Assembly: GCA_024404245.1 (NCBI GenBank)
Contig: JAKSQH010000002.1
Location: 1 to 64,000, forward strand
Length of the DNA stretch: 64,000 nt
Source of the DNA: Clostridia bacterium
Lineage (GTDB): Bacteria; Bacillota; Clostridia; Christensenellales; Aristaeellaceae
Direction of reading: 5' to 3'
Of this stretch, positions 7,433-16,383 are shown in pieces. The notes under the pieces are model-generated. The model was not told where the DNA came from and searched no databases. It saw only the letters and a list, made by a program, of their open reading frames with translations. The position numbers and the translations under genes were made by a program. The stretch's first letter is position 1, and the number at the start of each line of letters is the position of its first letter.

Positions 7433-8755
7433 TCAGCCGACAAACTCGTGATAAATGGCACGGATTGTTGCTTCGTAATCCTTGTCGTCAACACCGACCA
7501 GAATGGACAGCTCGCCGGAACCCTGATCGATCATGCGCACGTTGATTCTTGCCTTGGACATGGCCGAGAACAGACGCGCCGCCGTACCGCAGGAATGAAC
7601 CATGCCGCGGCCGACCGTCGCGATAATGCTCATGCCGTCATGCACCGTGACGGAACCGGAATCTTTCACAAGTTCGCCGATTTCCGCGAGCACCTGCTCT
7701 CTGCAGGGCGCGAGGCTTTCGCTTGACACAACAACACACATATTGTCAATTCCTGTGGGTACGTGTTCGAACGATATCCCGTGGTTTTCCAGTACCTGAA
7801 GAACACGGCGGCCGAAACCGATCTCATTGTTCATCATGACCTTTTCAACGCTGATAACCGTATATCCCTTATGACCGAAAATACCGGTAATGGTGGGGAC
7901 GTATACTTCATTGGGCGCGTTCAGGCAGATAAATGTGCCGGGATGATACGGCTTGTTGGTGTTACGGATATTCGTGGGTATACCGGCTTTATGGACGGGG
8001 AACATCGCTTCTTCATGGAAAACGGAGGCACCCATGTAGCTGAGCTCACGGAGTTCCTTATAAGTGATGGAGCCGATTTCAGCGGGATTGTCGACAATGC
8101 GGGGGTCGGCCATCAGGAAACCGGAAACATCCGTCCAGTTCTCATATACATCGGCATTGACGGCACGGGCAACCAGCGCGCCTGTGATATCGCTGCCGCC
8201 GCGGGAGAATGTCTGCACTTCGCCGTCGGCACGCGCGCCGAAGAAACCGGGAATAACGGAGGATACGCCGTCCGCCAGCAAACCGGAAAGCAGCTCCTGC
8301 GTTTTTTCTTCATCCAGATTGCCGTTTTCATCAAAACGGATGCCTTTCGCGCTGTCAACAAAGCGCCAGCCGAGATAATCGGCCATCAGCAGACCGTTGA
8401 GATATTCACCGCGGCTGGCGCACCAGTCACGGCTGTTGCCGGCTGCGATACCCGCCCGTACTTCTTCAAGATGGGCGTTGATATCAATCTTCAGGCTGAG
8501 ATCACGGGCTATATCGGTATAACGGGCGGCAACTTTATCAAACTGTGAATTGAAATCTTCACCGTTATGATTCAGCGTCCAGCAGCTGTACAGCAGATCT
8601 GTTACTTTTTCGTCTTCCTTGAAGCGTTTGCCCGGCGCGCTCGGCACAAGATAACGCCGTGCGGGCTCCAGCTCCAGAATGTTACGGACCTTTTTGAACT
8701 GATGCGCGTTGGCAAGCGAGCTGCCGCCGAATTTGGTAACAATCTTTTCAAGCAT
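7433..8755 (-). CDS. lysC: Aspartate kinase
   Basis: 440 residues from the ATG at 8755; the 35 in-frame codons upstream run into the promoter. GGAGG lies 11 nt before the ATG. It phosphorylates aspartate, the first step to lysine, threonine, methionine and diaminopimelate. The nucleotide-binding motif KFGGSS is at residues 7-12, PSAPGKR follows near 40, and RGGSDITGALVARA marks the catalytic core. The last 140 residues contain two ACT-type regulatory repeats (TVISVEKVMMN and MSIIATVGRGM), the usual site of feedback inhibition. It is of the class with a long kinase insert, like B. subtilis YclM. No lysine riboswitch seen upstream. Monofunctional: no homoserine dehydrogenase domain. Confidence 0.92.
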   Translation of the reverse strand: MLEKIVTKFGGSSLANAHQFKKVRNILELEPARRYLVPSAPGKRFKEDEKVTDLLYSCWTLNHNGEDFNSQFDKVAARYTDIARDLSLKIDINAHLEEVRAGIAAGNSRDWCASRGEYLNGLLMADYLGWRFVDSAKGIRFDENGNLDEEKTQELLSGLLADGVSSVIPGFFGARADGEVQTFSRGGSDITGALVARAVNADVYENWTDVSGFLMADPRIVDNPAEIGSITYKELRELSYMGASVFHEEAMFPVHKAGIPTNIRNTNKPYHPGTFICLNAPNEVYVPTITGIFGHKGYTVISVEKVMMNNEIGFGRRVLQVLENHGISFEHVPTGIDNMCVVVSSESLAPCREQVLAEIGELVKDSGSVTVHDGMSIIATVGRGMVHSCGTAARLFSAMSKARINVRMIDQGSGELSILVGVDDKDYEATIRAIYHEFVG

Positions 8756-8793
8756 AAAAAAGCAAACCTCCGTATCAACCTTAAACAAACGGT

Positions 8794-8823
8794 ATCTTAA
8801 CGCCCGGCAGACGGGAATGTCAA
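8794..8823 (-). promoter_or_regulatory. Promoter of aspartate kinase
   Basis: Minus strand TTGACA (8818-8823), 18-bp spacer, TAAGAT (8794-8799), about 40 bp before the start. Confidence 0.6.
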
Positions 8824-8872
8824 TCGAAAAACAGGGAAAGTGCCGGATATTAAGGGACAAATTGACAAAACG

Positions 8873-9514
8873 CTATTGCGCGGATGTCGCGGTAAGCACT
8901 TTTACGGATGAAGCACCGGCTTCAAGAAGCACTTTTGTGCATTCAGCGGTTGTCGCGCCGGTGGTAATGACGTCATCAACAAGAAGAATTGTGCCGTCAC
9001 ACGGGCAGACCGCGGCAAACAATCCCTGCAGATTGCGCTTGCGTGAGGCACGGTTCAGCCCCTGCTGCGTTGAGTGGCCCGCGTCCGCACGCTTAAGAAG
9101 AGCCGCGTAGGGAAGTGAGAGCCGCCGGGCGACGGCCCTGGCCAGAAGCTGCCCGTGGTCGATACCGCGCTCGCGCAGACGGCTTTCCGGCATCGTGACA
9201 TAGGTAACAACCGTATACGGCGGCAGCAACAGGCTGCGCGCGGGAGGCATCATATATCCGGCAAGCAGGTCAGCCGCCGCGGCGACTGACTGGTGCTTGA
9301 GCATCAGTACCAGGTCACGCGCGATATCGCGATGCGCGAAAGCGGAACGCGCGTCCGGCAGATCCGGACGCGTCCAGCGCCCGGCATACGCGAGCGCTTC
9401 GCGGTCCAGCGCGGCACGGCAGCCCGAACACAGCAGATGTTCGTTTGTGATGGCTCCGCATACAGCACAGACGGCGTCTTCCGGAAAAAGGATGTCCCTG
9501 ATCAGTCCGCTCAT
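8873..9514 (-). CDS. comF: ComF-family phosphoribosyltransferase-like protein
   Basis: 213 residues. The N-terminus has a four-Cys zinc finger (CAVC near 17-20 and CSGC near 30-33), and the C-terminus a type I phosphoribosyltransferase PRPP loop, LLVDDVITTGATTAEC at about 176-191. ComF proteins are known from natural competence, where they act with ComFA in DNA uptake; in Clostridia comF often occurs without comFA, as here. The ATG at 9514 overlaps the stop of recD2 by 4 nt (ATGA), so translation is probably coupled. This pairing with a DNA helicase fits a role in DNA handling, which is inference. Confidence 0.88.
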   Translation of the reverse strand: MSGLIRDILFPEDAVCAVCGAITNEHLLCSGCRAALDREALAYAGRWTRPDLPDARSAFAHRDIARDLVLMLKHQSVAAAADLLAGYMMPPARSLLLPPYTVVTYVTMPESRLRERGIDHGQLLARAVARRLSLPYAALLKRADAGHSTQQGLNRASRKRNLQGLFAAVCPCDGTILLVDDVITTGATTAECTKVLLEAGASSVKVLTATSAQ

Positions 9515-11736
9515 ACCGGATCGCCTCCGAGACGGGCTGATTCTTTCAACGCGGCGGCCAGCGCGGTATATCGTTTTTGCTCATGATCATTGGCTGTCAT
9601 GGCACGAATCACTTCTTCCCGGCCGACGAGGACAACCATTTTCCGCGCGCGTGTCAGCGCCGTATAGAACAGATTACGCGTAAGCAGCATCGCCGGCCCG
9701 CCGACAACCGGCATAACGACCGCGGGAAACTCGCTGCCCTGACTCTTATGGACGGACAGACAATAGGCAAGCTCCAGATCCTCCAGCCCGGACAGTTCAT
9801 ATACCGCGTCACGGTCTTCGTCAAAACGGACGGTCAGCGTCTGCTCCTCGGTATCGACCTCGATGATATATCCCATATCACCGTTGAAAATGCCTTCACC
9901 GTCAACCCAACCGGCGGGTGTTTCGCGATGCCACGCGAGGCTGTAGTCATTTCTTGTCTGGATTACCTTATCGCCGAGACGGAAAACCGTATCTCCCCAT
10001 ATCAGCTGCGGTTTCGACGCGGCGGGAGGGTTCAGCTCATTCTGCAGCAACCCGTTGAGCGCGATTACACCGCAATCGCCTTTTTTCGCGGGCGCGAGCA
10101 CCTGAATGGTGCGAAGCACATCATCACCGCATTTCATATATGCCGGGAGACGGTGCGAAACAAGGGAGACAATGGATGATGCCGCGTCCCGTATGAATTC
10201 CTTGCGCTCAAAGAAGAAATCCGTATTCTTTTCGTTCAGCAGCGGCATTTCACCGTGATTGATGCGGTGCGCGTTGACAACAATACGGCTCTGCTCACTC
10301 TGACGGTAAATGTCCGTAAGGCGCACGGCGGGAATGCATCCGCTTTCAAGGATGTCACCGAGAACATTGCCCGGCCCCACACTCGGAAGCTGGTCGGCAT
10401 CACCGACGATGATCAGCCGGGTACCGGGTTCAATGGCGCGAAGCAATGCTTTCATCAGCAGAAGGTCAATCATGGAGGCTTCATCGACGATGACGCAATC
10501 GGCCTCAACGGGATTGGTCGCGTTGCGCGCGAAATCCCCTTCCTCCCCGCCGTATTCAAGCAAACGGTGTATTGTGCGGCTTTCAGCGCCGGTTGCCTCC
10601 GACATCCGCTTCGCGGCGCGGCCCGTGGGCGCGCACAGCGCGACATCGTTCCCGTCCGCCTGAAGCAGATCAAGGATGCAGTTGATAATTGTCGTTTTAC
10701 CCGTGCCGGGACCGCCGGTAATGACAAACACTCCGTTTTCCATGGCGCGGATCACAGCGTCACGCTGCCTGGCGGAGAATGTAATGCCGTGCTTTGCTTC
10801 AAACTGCGACACAGCGGCGCGCCCGCCGGTGAATTTATCCGGGCGAATGGCGCATTGCAGCTCGCGAAGCCGGAGCGCGACTTCTTTTTCCGCACGGTAG
10901 AATGACGGAAGATAACAGCGGTTTCCTTCTTCGGCGGCAACGGAGATGATTTCACGCGACAGCAGCAATGCTGACAGGGCGTGCATGCATAACTCCGCCG
11001 GAACGCCGAGCAGGCCGGCGGCCTCACGGCAAAGGTCCGATTCGGGAAGGTATACATGCCCCATGGAAGCGGCGGCTTCCCGGAGCAGATATTTCAAAGC
11101 ACAGCAGACACGAGGCTCGCTTTCCGGCGCGATACCGAGCGCGAGGCCGATCCTGTCCGCCGTTTTGAAGCCGACGCCGTTCAGATCGTCACAAAGACGG
11201 TACGGGTCGGCACGGACAATTGATTGTGTTTCTTCACCGTAGAGCTTGCTGATGCGGACTGAAAGTGCAGCCGGAATACCGTAGCTTTGCAGGAAAATCA
11301 TCGCCTGACGGGTGCCCTGCTGCTCGCGGAAGCTTTCAGCCACCATGATCCAGCGCTTTTTCCCGAACCCTGAAATTTCCTGCAGCCGCTCAGGATGCTC
11401 ACTGAGGACGGTAAGGGTTTCCTCGCCGAAAGTGTCCACGATTCGTTTCGCGGTAACAGGCCCGATACCGCGAATAAAGCCGCTGCCGAGATAACGCTCT
11501 ATACCGAGGCGGGTTGTGGGCGCCTGCGGGGAACATGAAGCACACCTAAACTGACGGCCGTACTGACGGTGCTCCGTCCACTCACCTGTGAAAACGGCCT
11601 GTTCTCCGGGCGCGAGCTCCGGCAGTGTTCCGACAACGGTGAATTCATTGCGGCCGGAACGTACGGAAACAACGGAATAGCCGTTTTCCGGATTGCGATA
11701 AACCGTTCCGAGAATGGAAGCTTCCAGCTGTTCCAT
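9511..11736 (-). CDS. recD2: RecD2-type ATP-dependent DNA helicase
   Basis: 741 residues. SF1B helicase: after an N-terminal OB-like and helix-hairpin-helix region (GFIRGIGPVTAKRIV and IDTFGEE) come Walker A GGPGTGKTT near 339-347, Walker B DEAS near 417, and the C-terminal motif LAYCLSVHKSQGSEFPAV with GREEV after it. RecD2 differs from RecBCD RecD in this long N-terminal extension and acts without RecB/RecC, in 5'-3' unwinding during replication and repair. The start ATG at 11736 follows AAAGGAG. It leads a two-gene operon with comF. Length is typical for the family. Confidence 0.93.
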   Translation of the reverse strand: MEQLEASILGTVYRNPENGYSVVSVRSGRNEFTVVGTLPELAPGEQAVFTGEWTEHRQYGRQFRCASCSPQAPTTRLGIERYLGSGFIRGIGPVTAKRIVDTFGEETLTVLSEHPERLQEISGFGKKRWIMVAESFREQQGTRQAMIFLQSYGIPAALSVRISKLYGEETQSIVRADPYRLCDDLNGVGFKTADRIGLALGIAPESEPRVCCALKYLLREAAASMGHVYLPESDLCREAAGLLGVPAELCMHALSALLLSREIISVAAEEGNRCYLPSFYRAEKEVALRLRELQCAIRPDKFTGGRAAVSQFEAKHGITFSARQRDAVIRAMENGVFVITGGPGTGKTTIINCILDLLQADGNDVALCAPTGRAAKRMSEATGAESRTIHRLLEYGGEEGDFARNATNPVEADCVIVDEASMIDLLLMKALLRAIEPGTRLIIVGDADQLPSVGPGNVLGDILESGCIPAVRLTDIYRQSEQSRIVVNAHRINHGEMPLLNEKNTDFFFERKEFIRDAASSIVSLVSHRLPAYMKCGDDVLRTIQVLAPAKKGDCGVIALNGLLQNELNPPAASKPQLIWGDTVFRLGDKVIQTRNDYSLAWHRETPAGWVDGEGIFNGDMGYIIEVDTEEQTLTVRFDEDRDAVYELSGLEDLELAYCLSVHKSQGSEFPAVVMPVVGGPAMLLTRNLFYTALTRARKMVVLVGREEVIRAMTANDHEQKRYTALAAALKESARLGGDPV

Positions 11737-11771
11737 ACGTTCACTCCTTTCACCGGGTCATACCGCACAAC

Positions 11772-11800
11772 ATTATATCAGAAAGAAATAAGGCGGGCAA
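11772..11800 (-). promoter_or_regulatory. Promoter of recD2-comF
   Basis: Minus strand TTGCCC (11795-11800), 17-bp spacer, TATAAT (11772-11777) with extended TG upstream. Confidence 0.7.
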
Positions 11801-11833
11801 CGCAAAAACGGATTGTATTTGACAATGCATGTA

Positions 11834-11842
11834 TGCTATAAT
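11834..11842 (+). promoter_or_regulatory. Extended -10 promoter of the peptidoglycan-binding protein gene
   Basis: TGCTATAAT at 11834-11842 is a perfect extended -10. A TTGACA at 11819-11824 is only 12 bp away, too close for a normal -35, so recognition probably rests on the extended -10. Confidence 0.55.
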
Positions 11843-11877
11843 AAACGGCAATATTATGCGGGAGCGTGAGGCAGACG

Positions 11878-13128
11878 ATGGATTTCATGAAGACTCTTCT
11901 GATCTATATGACAGCGACATTTGCCCTTGCCGTCGATTCGGCCGCAATGCCTTCTGTAACCCCTGAACCGACACCGGCGCCCACACCCACCGCGATTGTG
12001 AGTACGACGCTGCCGGATGTGACAGCGACAACAGTTCCGGAACCGGCCGTTACACCCGCGCCAGAAACAAAGGAAACATCCGCCCCCGCGGCGGAAGCGA
12101 CGATGACGCCGAATCCGAAGTATCATATTCTGAATACAAAAACACGCGGGGACCATGTCAGAAAGCTGCAGGAACGGCTGATCGAACTCGGCTATCTGAC
12201 GGGAAAGGCGGATGGCGTATACGGCAACCAGACACGTAAAGCGGTTATGGAATTCCAACGCTATAACGGTCTTTCACGTGACGGCGTTGCAGGGAAAATC
12301 ACCCAGACGCATCTTTTTGAAGACCCGAACGTAGTTGCGAATCCGAAGAAAAAGGCGCAGGCAACAAATACCCCGGCACCTACGGATACTCCGGAACCCG
12401 CGGATACACCGGCTCCTACGGACACACCGGTACCGGAGTATACTCCGGCCCCTGAGACCGCAACCGAGCCGGATGGCGAGCCGGAAGCAGTGGAAATGTC
12501 CGAACCGGACAGTGAGCCGGAAGCGGTGGAAATGTCCGAACCGGATGAGCTGACCGGAACAGAAGAAACACTTCCCGATGAAAACGGAGAGGAAGCTGAG
12601 CCTGCCGCGACGGACGGGCCTGATGAAGACAACGGTAAAGCGGAAGAAACCGTGCCCGCGGAAGCTGACGCCGCGGATGAGGAAGAAACCGCGGATCCGG
12701 ACCGGATCAAGGGCTCGGTTGCCTTTAACGATTCCGGTGCACCGGTTTCGGTGCTTGTTATGGAAGACGGCGTGAATATCAGCAAAAGCCCGCGGCTCTG
12801 GCGGATTGACGGAACGGTTTACGTATCGCTGGAGGATCTGGCTCAGTGTATTGAAGCATGGATTCTTACGCGTGAAGACGAGCATCTGATCCTTGAAGCC
12901 GAAAGCTATGTGGTTGTACTGACTGCCGACGGCGGTGAAAACACCTGGACAGTGGACGGCGCGGTCGCGGAAATCGAAGACCGGGACGCGCTGACAGAGC
13001 ACGACGGTATTCCCGTATCGGCGTCATTCCTGGAGAAAACGCTGAAAGCGGAAGTTATCTGGGAAGAAGAAGAAAGTACACTGATTATCCGTGTGCTTGA
13101 CAAGCATCTCGCGGAGGCAATTGATTAA
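11878..13128 (+). CDS. Exported peptidoglycan-binding (PG_binding_1) protein with stalk-like C-terminal domain
   Basis: 416 residues from ATG 11878; an in-frame GTG at 11866 lies within the likely RBS (GTGAGG). The N-terminus is a plausible but weak signal segment (LLIYMTATFALAV). A Pro/Thr linker leads to a PG_binding_1 domain at about 82-147 (RKLQERLIELGYLTGKADGV, FQRYNGL). Residues about 155-275 are Pro/Thr/Glu/Asp-rich with repeated PAPTDTP and EAVEMSEPD units. The last 135 residues (SKSPRLWRIDGTVYVSLEDL onward) resemble the copper-amine-oxidase-N-type stalk domain found in clostridial envelope proteins. It probably binds the cell wall; no catalytic domain was found. It lies just upstream of a Crh-like regulator gene. 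Confidence 0.75.
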   Translation: MDFMKTLLIYMTATFALAVDSAAMPSVTPEPTPAPTPTAIVSTTLPDVTATTVPEPAVTPAPETKETSAPAAEATMTPNPKYHILNTKTRGDHVRKLQERLIELGYLTGKADGVYGNQTRKAVMEFQRYNGLSRDGVAGKITQTHLFEDPNVVANPKKKAQATNTPAPTDTPEPADTPAPTDTPVPEYTPAPETATEPDGEPEAVEMSEPDSEPEAVEMSEPDELTGTEETLPDENGEEAEPAATDGPDEDNGKAEETVPAEADAADEEETADPDRIKGSVAFNDSGAPVSVLVMEDGVNISKSPRLWRIDGTVYVSLEDLAQCIEAWILTREDEHLILEAESYVVVLTADGGENTWTVDGAVAEIEDRDALTEHDGIPVSASFLEKTLKAEVIWEEEESTLIIRVLDKHLAEAID

Positions 13129-13146
13129 GACGGAGGAAAGAGACGA

Positions 13147-13377
13147 ATGAAGACAGCACTGATCAGACTGAGCCTTGTGGAAAATGTGAACGATTTTGTG
13201 AATATTGTAAACGCTTATCCCTTTGATATGGACTTACGCGCGGGAAGGCACGTGGTGGACGCGAAATCCATACTGGGCATTTTCAGCCTGGATCTCAGCA
13301 AGCCCATCACACTTGAAATATACAGCGAGGACTGCGAAGAACTGCTGAAGGATATCCGCCCTTTTCTTGCCCAATGA
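13147..13377 (+). CDS. HPr-family protein lacking the phosphocarrier histidine (Crh-like)
   Basis: 76 residues, HPr length. The core AKSILGIFSLDL matches the HPr segment around regulatory Ser46 (KSIMGVMSL in B. subtilis), with Ser41 at the equivalent place. The N-terminal active-site loop that normally carries His15 (GLHARPA) is replaced by VENVNDFVNI, so it cannot act as a PTS phosphocarrier. This is the arrangement of Crh, a catabolite-repression co-regulator phosphorylated on Ser46 by HPr kinase. The analogy is inference; HPr-family proteins of this kind are frequent in Clostridia. RBS GGAGG; the stop overlaps the next start. Confidence 0.75.
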   Translation: MKTALIRLSLVENVNDFVNIVNAYPFDMDLRAGRHVVDAKSILGIFSLDLSKPITLEIYSEDCEELLKDIRPFLAQ

Positions 13378-14072
13378 TGACGAGCTACGAAAGAAAAAGA
13401 GTTCCTGACAGCGTGCAGAAACTGATGATCCTGTATTCGCTCCAGACGCTGGGTCCGGTTACCGAGACCCAGCTTTTAAAATTTCTGACAGATCTGGACG
13501 TGATGAACTATTTTGAAATGCGTCTCGCGCTGATGGGACTTCAGGACAGCGGGAAAGTGACATCGAGCCCGCATCCTGAAGAGCCGCTGCTGACACTGAC
13601 ACAGGCCGGAGAAGAATGCATAGGACACTTTGCCCGTAAAATTCCGGCCAGCAACAGGCGTGCGATGGACCGGCACGGGAGTGAAACACGAAAGCAGTTC
13701 CGGCAGGAACAGCAGACGCAGGCACGTACCTTTATTTCAGCAGACGGTTGCCAGTACCTTCAGCTACGGCTTGCGGAGAATGACAGGATTCTGCTGAGTA
13801 TGCTGATCCGCCTGCCGGCTGGGATCCGGATGACGTTTGCCCAGGAGCGCTGGCTCGCGGTCGCGGAGGATATCTATAACGGAATCGCGCGGTACGCGCT
13901 GCGCTGCGGCGGGAACTTCACTGACGGTGAACTGAAACAGTACAGATCAGAAAACTGTGAGCTGATACTTGACCTGCCGGCGGTTCCGGTACCGGCTGAA
14001 AACGGCGATGAGATTGACCCGGAACAGATCGCGTACGAAACAATCCGAAGGATGCAGCAGGCGGACTTCTGA
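13374..14072 (+). CDS. DUF4364-family winged-helix-like protein
   Basis: 232 residues. The first 90 residues look like a winged helix (QKLMILYSLQTLGPVTETQL, then ALMGLQDSGKV and LLTLTQAGEECI), matching the DUF4364 family common in Clostridia. The C-terminal half is of unknown fold. The ATG at 13374 overlaps the HPr-like stop (ATGATGA), with a second ATG at 13377. Tight coupling to the Crh-like gene suggests they act together, possibly in regulation. Molecular function unknown. Confidence 0.75.
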   Translation: MMTSYERKRVPDSVQKLMILYSLQTLGPVTETQLLKFLTDLDVMNYFEMRLALMGLQDSGKVTSSPHPEEPLLTLTQAGEECIGHFARKIPASNRRAMDRHGSETRKQFRQEQQTQARTFISADGCQYLQLRLAENDRILLSMLIRLPAGIRMTFAQERWLAVAEDIYNGIARYALRCGGNFTDGELKQYRSENCELILDLPAVPVPAENGDEIDPEQIAYETIRRMQQADF

Positions 14073-14103
14073 CGAAAAGACGAACAATATACAAAAATAA
14101 TAC

Positions 14104-14150
14104 TTTTAAAATTCGGGAACGGGTGATATACTTACTGTTGTTCCCGAATT
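14104..14150 (+). promoter_or_regulatory. purR promoter enclosed by an inverted repeat (candidate operator)
   Basis: AATTCGGGAAC (14110-14120) and GTTCCCGAATT (14140-14150) form a perfect 11-bp inverted repeat with a 19-bp gap. An extended -10, TGATATACT (14124-14132), lies inside the gap, and TTTTAA (14104-14109) is 17 bp upstream as a weak -35. The GAAC...GTTC geometry recalls the B. subtilis PurBox pair, but the core differs (CGGGAAC rather than CCGAAC). Autoregulation by PurR is inference. Confidence 0.6.
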
Positions 14151-14203
14151 ATTGTATTATATTCTGTTTGTTCAGTGTAAATTTCGGCAAGGAGACGAAC
14201 CAA

Positions 14204-15022
14204 GTGGAGAAGATTCGCCGTAATGAGCGCATGAGCGCAATGATGAAAGTACTGAGCGATTCACCTAACCGTATCTTTACTCTTTCCACCTTCTGCGATA
14301 TGTTTTCCGCAGCAAAGTCAACCATGAGCGAGGATATTGACATTCTTCGCGATGTGATGAATGACTTTGATCTCGGCAGGATCGAAACAGTGACCGGCGC
14401 GGCGGGCGGCGTTTGCTACCGGCCTCTTGTCAGCAGGCAGAAAGCGAAGAATTTCATTTGCGATCTGAGCACGCAGCTGAGCGGACCTGAACGGGTACTG
14501 CCGGGCGGATTCCTGTACTACTCCGATATCCTTTCCAGCCCGGATACGGTTCGTGTGATGGGTGAGATTATCGCCACCGAATATTGTGAAGCGGGTGCTG
14601 ATTTCGTACTGACAATGGAAACGAAGGGAATCCCGGTCGCGTATGCCACTGCCAACGCGCTGGGTATTCCGCTTGTTATTGCCCGTCATTCATCCAAAGT
14701 ATACGAAGGCTCGGCCGTAAATATCAACTATGTTTCCGGCTCCGGCAATATTGAAACGATGAGCCTGTCCCGCCGGGCGGTAAAGGAAAATCAGAAGGCG
14801 TTGATTGTGGATGACTTCCTCAAGGGAGGCGGTACCGCGAGAGGTATGATTGATCTGATGCGTGAGTTCAATGTGGGTATTGTCGGCACGGCTTTCGTGA
14901 TGGAAACGGCATCGCCCGCGAAGAAACGCATTCAGGGTGAAAAGAGCCTGATGATACTGAAGATCACGGATGACGATCCGGCAAGCGCGATTGTGGCTCC
15001 CGCCCCGTGGCTTGAGGCATAA
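14204..15022 (+). CDS. purR: Pur operon repressor PurR
   Basis: 272 residues from GTG 14204, which follows AAGGAG by 9 nt and gives the family N-terminus (MEKIRRNERM); an in-frame upstream extension crosses the promoter palindrome. The N-terminal winged helix (residues about 1-70, AKSTMSEDIDIL) binds DNA. The rest is a phosphoribosyltransferase fold with PRPP loop ALIVDDFLKGGGTARGM near 200-216. In B. subtilis PurR represses purine genes and PRPP relieves it. No purine genes lie in this window, so it acts in trans. Confidence 0.93.
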   Translation: MEKIRRNERMSAMMKVLSDSPNRIFTLSTFCDMFSAAKSTMSEDIDILRDVMNDFDLGRIETVTGAAGGVCYRPLVSRQKAKNFICDLSTQLSGPERVLPGGFLYYSDILSSPDTVRVMGEIIATEYCEAGADFVLTMETKGIPVAYATANALGIPLVIARHSSKVYEGSAVNINYVSGSGNIETMSLSRRAVKENQKALIVDDFLKGGGTARGMIDLMREFNVGIVGTAFVMETASPAKKRIQGEKSLMILKITDDDPASAIVAPAPWLEA

Positions 15023-15037
15023 CCGTTATATACGCAT

Positions 15038-15070
15038 CGGTCCTGCGGCAATGCGGCAGGGCCGTTTTTA
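15038..15070 (+). terminator. Terminator after purR
   Basis: A 9-bp stem CGGTCCTGC/GCAGGGCCG (15038-15046/15056-15064), then TTTTTA. Confidence 0.85.
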
Positions 15071-15138
15071 TATTGCAATCATACATGTAAATGTGATAAA
15101 ATATGATGTTGATTTTGCGCACGGGAGGAGGGAAAGCC

Positions 15139-16383
15139 ATGTATCAGCAGATGCCGCCGATGCCGCCGCGGCAGATACAGCAAGCACAGGCGGGGCAGGG
15201 CAGGAAACGGCTGAGTATCGTTCAGATCATGCTGATTGTAGCTGTACTCGGCTTTGCCGTATGGTATACGGTTACGGCGCTCACGCCCGACGCTTCCCCG
15301 TACGCGCAGATTCTGTCCGGCAGCCTCGGCTCGCGATATGCCGGTGATTGTCTGATTGTAAGGGATGAAACACCGTTTGACGCCGAAGGCGTATCGAGTA
15401 TTGAGTATCTGGCTGAGGAGGGGGTTGCCGTAAGCAGAAGCGCGGCAATCTGTGAGGTGTATTCCTCAGGCTTTTCCACCAGAGAGATGACCGCGCTTCA
15501 GGATTACCGTGACCAGATCAAGGAATATCAGCTGAAGTTGCTGTCTACGGAAGTCGCGACGGACACACGTATGGAACGGCTTGAAACCGAAGTGCTGAAC
15601 CGGGCGCGTGAAGTGCGGAAGCTGATCGGCGGAACACGCGGCAATATGTCCAATCAGGAAGAGATGATGGATGCCGCGATCAAAAACCGGCAAACATACC
15701 TGAAGCAGAAATACAGCAACGATCAGCGGATGACACGGCTTCTGGACGATGAACAAAGCCAGAAACAGCGTATCTCCAGCTGGACAAAGCAGTATGTTGC
15801 CATGACGGACGCCGTTGTCAGTTTCTATTCGGACGGATACGAATACGGCCTGACTGTGAACAACTACGATCAGTTCTCACCTCAGGATGTGCGTGCGATG
15901 ATCAACGGCAGCAAGCCTGACAAGAGTACCGTACAGAAGGGCAAGACAACCATTTACCGCATGGTGCGCGACGGGTACTACTATGTGTTGTTTATGGTGC
16001 GCGATACCGGCTGGAATCCTGTTGAAGGTCAGGTATATCAGCTGAAAATGGAAAGCTTCCAGGATACAACCGTGGACGCGACGGTTCTTTCATTTACACG
16101 CACGGGCGGTGAACTGCTGGTGCGGCTCGGTGTGAACGCTTCCGTGAAACCCGTGCTGTATATGCGCACATGCACCGCTGAACTGGGCGATAACGTCGCG
16201 AGCCTGATGGTGCCGCAGAAGGCGATTTATTATCAGGATAACATGCCCGGTGTTGTGGTGGTTGACGGACAGTATCAGACATTTATCCCGGTCAACATCA
16301 TCAATAAGAAAGACAACTGGGTATTTATTTCCGCGATACAGCAGGGCGTCCTGTTTGAAGGGCAGACTGTGAGGCTGTTCTGA
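15139..16383 (+). CDS. HlyD-like membrane-anchored efflux adaptor/division-cluster protein
   Basis: 414 residues from ATG 15139, after GGGAGGAGG. A proline-rich cytoplasmic N-terminus (MYQQMPPMPPRQ) is followed by one membrane helix at about 33-52 (MLIVAVLGFAVWY). The remainder is extracytoplasmic: an early beta-rich biotinyl-lipoyl-like part (EEGVAVSRSAAICEVYSSG), a central helical/coiled-coil region (QIKEYQLKLLSTEV to QRISSWTKQYV), then a C-terminal beta-barrel-like part. This resembles HlyD-type periplasmic adaptors. Genes of this kind recur in Clostridia directly upstream of yggS-sepF-divIVA, so a role in envelope or division is likely rather than toxin export. The stop overlaps the next start by 1 nt (TGATG). 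Confidence 0.7.
   Translation: MYQQMPPMPPRQIQQAQAGQGRKRLSIVQIMLIVAVLGFAVWYTVTALTPDASPYAQILSGSLGSRYAGDCLIVRDETPFDAEGVSSIEYLAEEGVAVSRSAAICEVYSSGFSTREMTALQDYRDQIKEYQLKLLSTEVATDTRMERLETEVLNRAREVRKLIGGTRGNMSNQEEMMDAAIKNRQTYLKQKYSNDQRMTRLLDDEQSQKQRISSWTKQYVAMTDAVVSFYSDGYEYGLTVNNYDQFSPQDVRAMINGSKPDKSTVQKGKTTIYRMVRDGYYYVLFMVRDTGWNPVEGQVYQLKMESFQDTTVDATVLSFTRTGGELLVRLGVNASVKPVLYMRTCTAELGDNVASLMVPQKAIYYQDNMPGVVVVDGQYQTFIPVNIINKKDNWVFISAIQQGVLFEGQTVRLF

Noticed and set aside
11819..11824. TTGACA as a -35 for the peptidoglycan-binding protein gene
   Set aside because: Only 12 bp from the TATAAT; the extended -10 is the better explanation.
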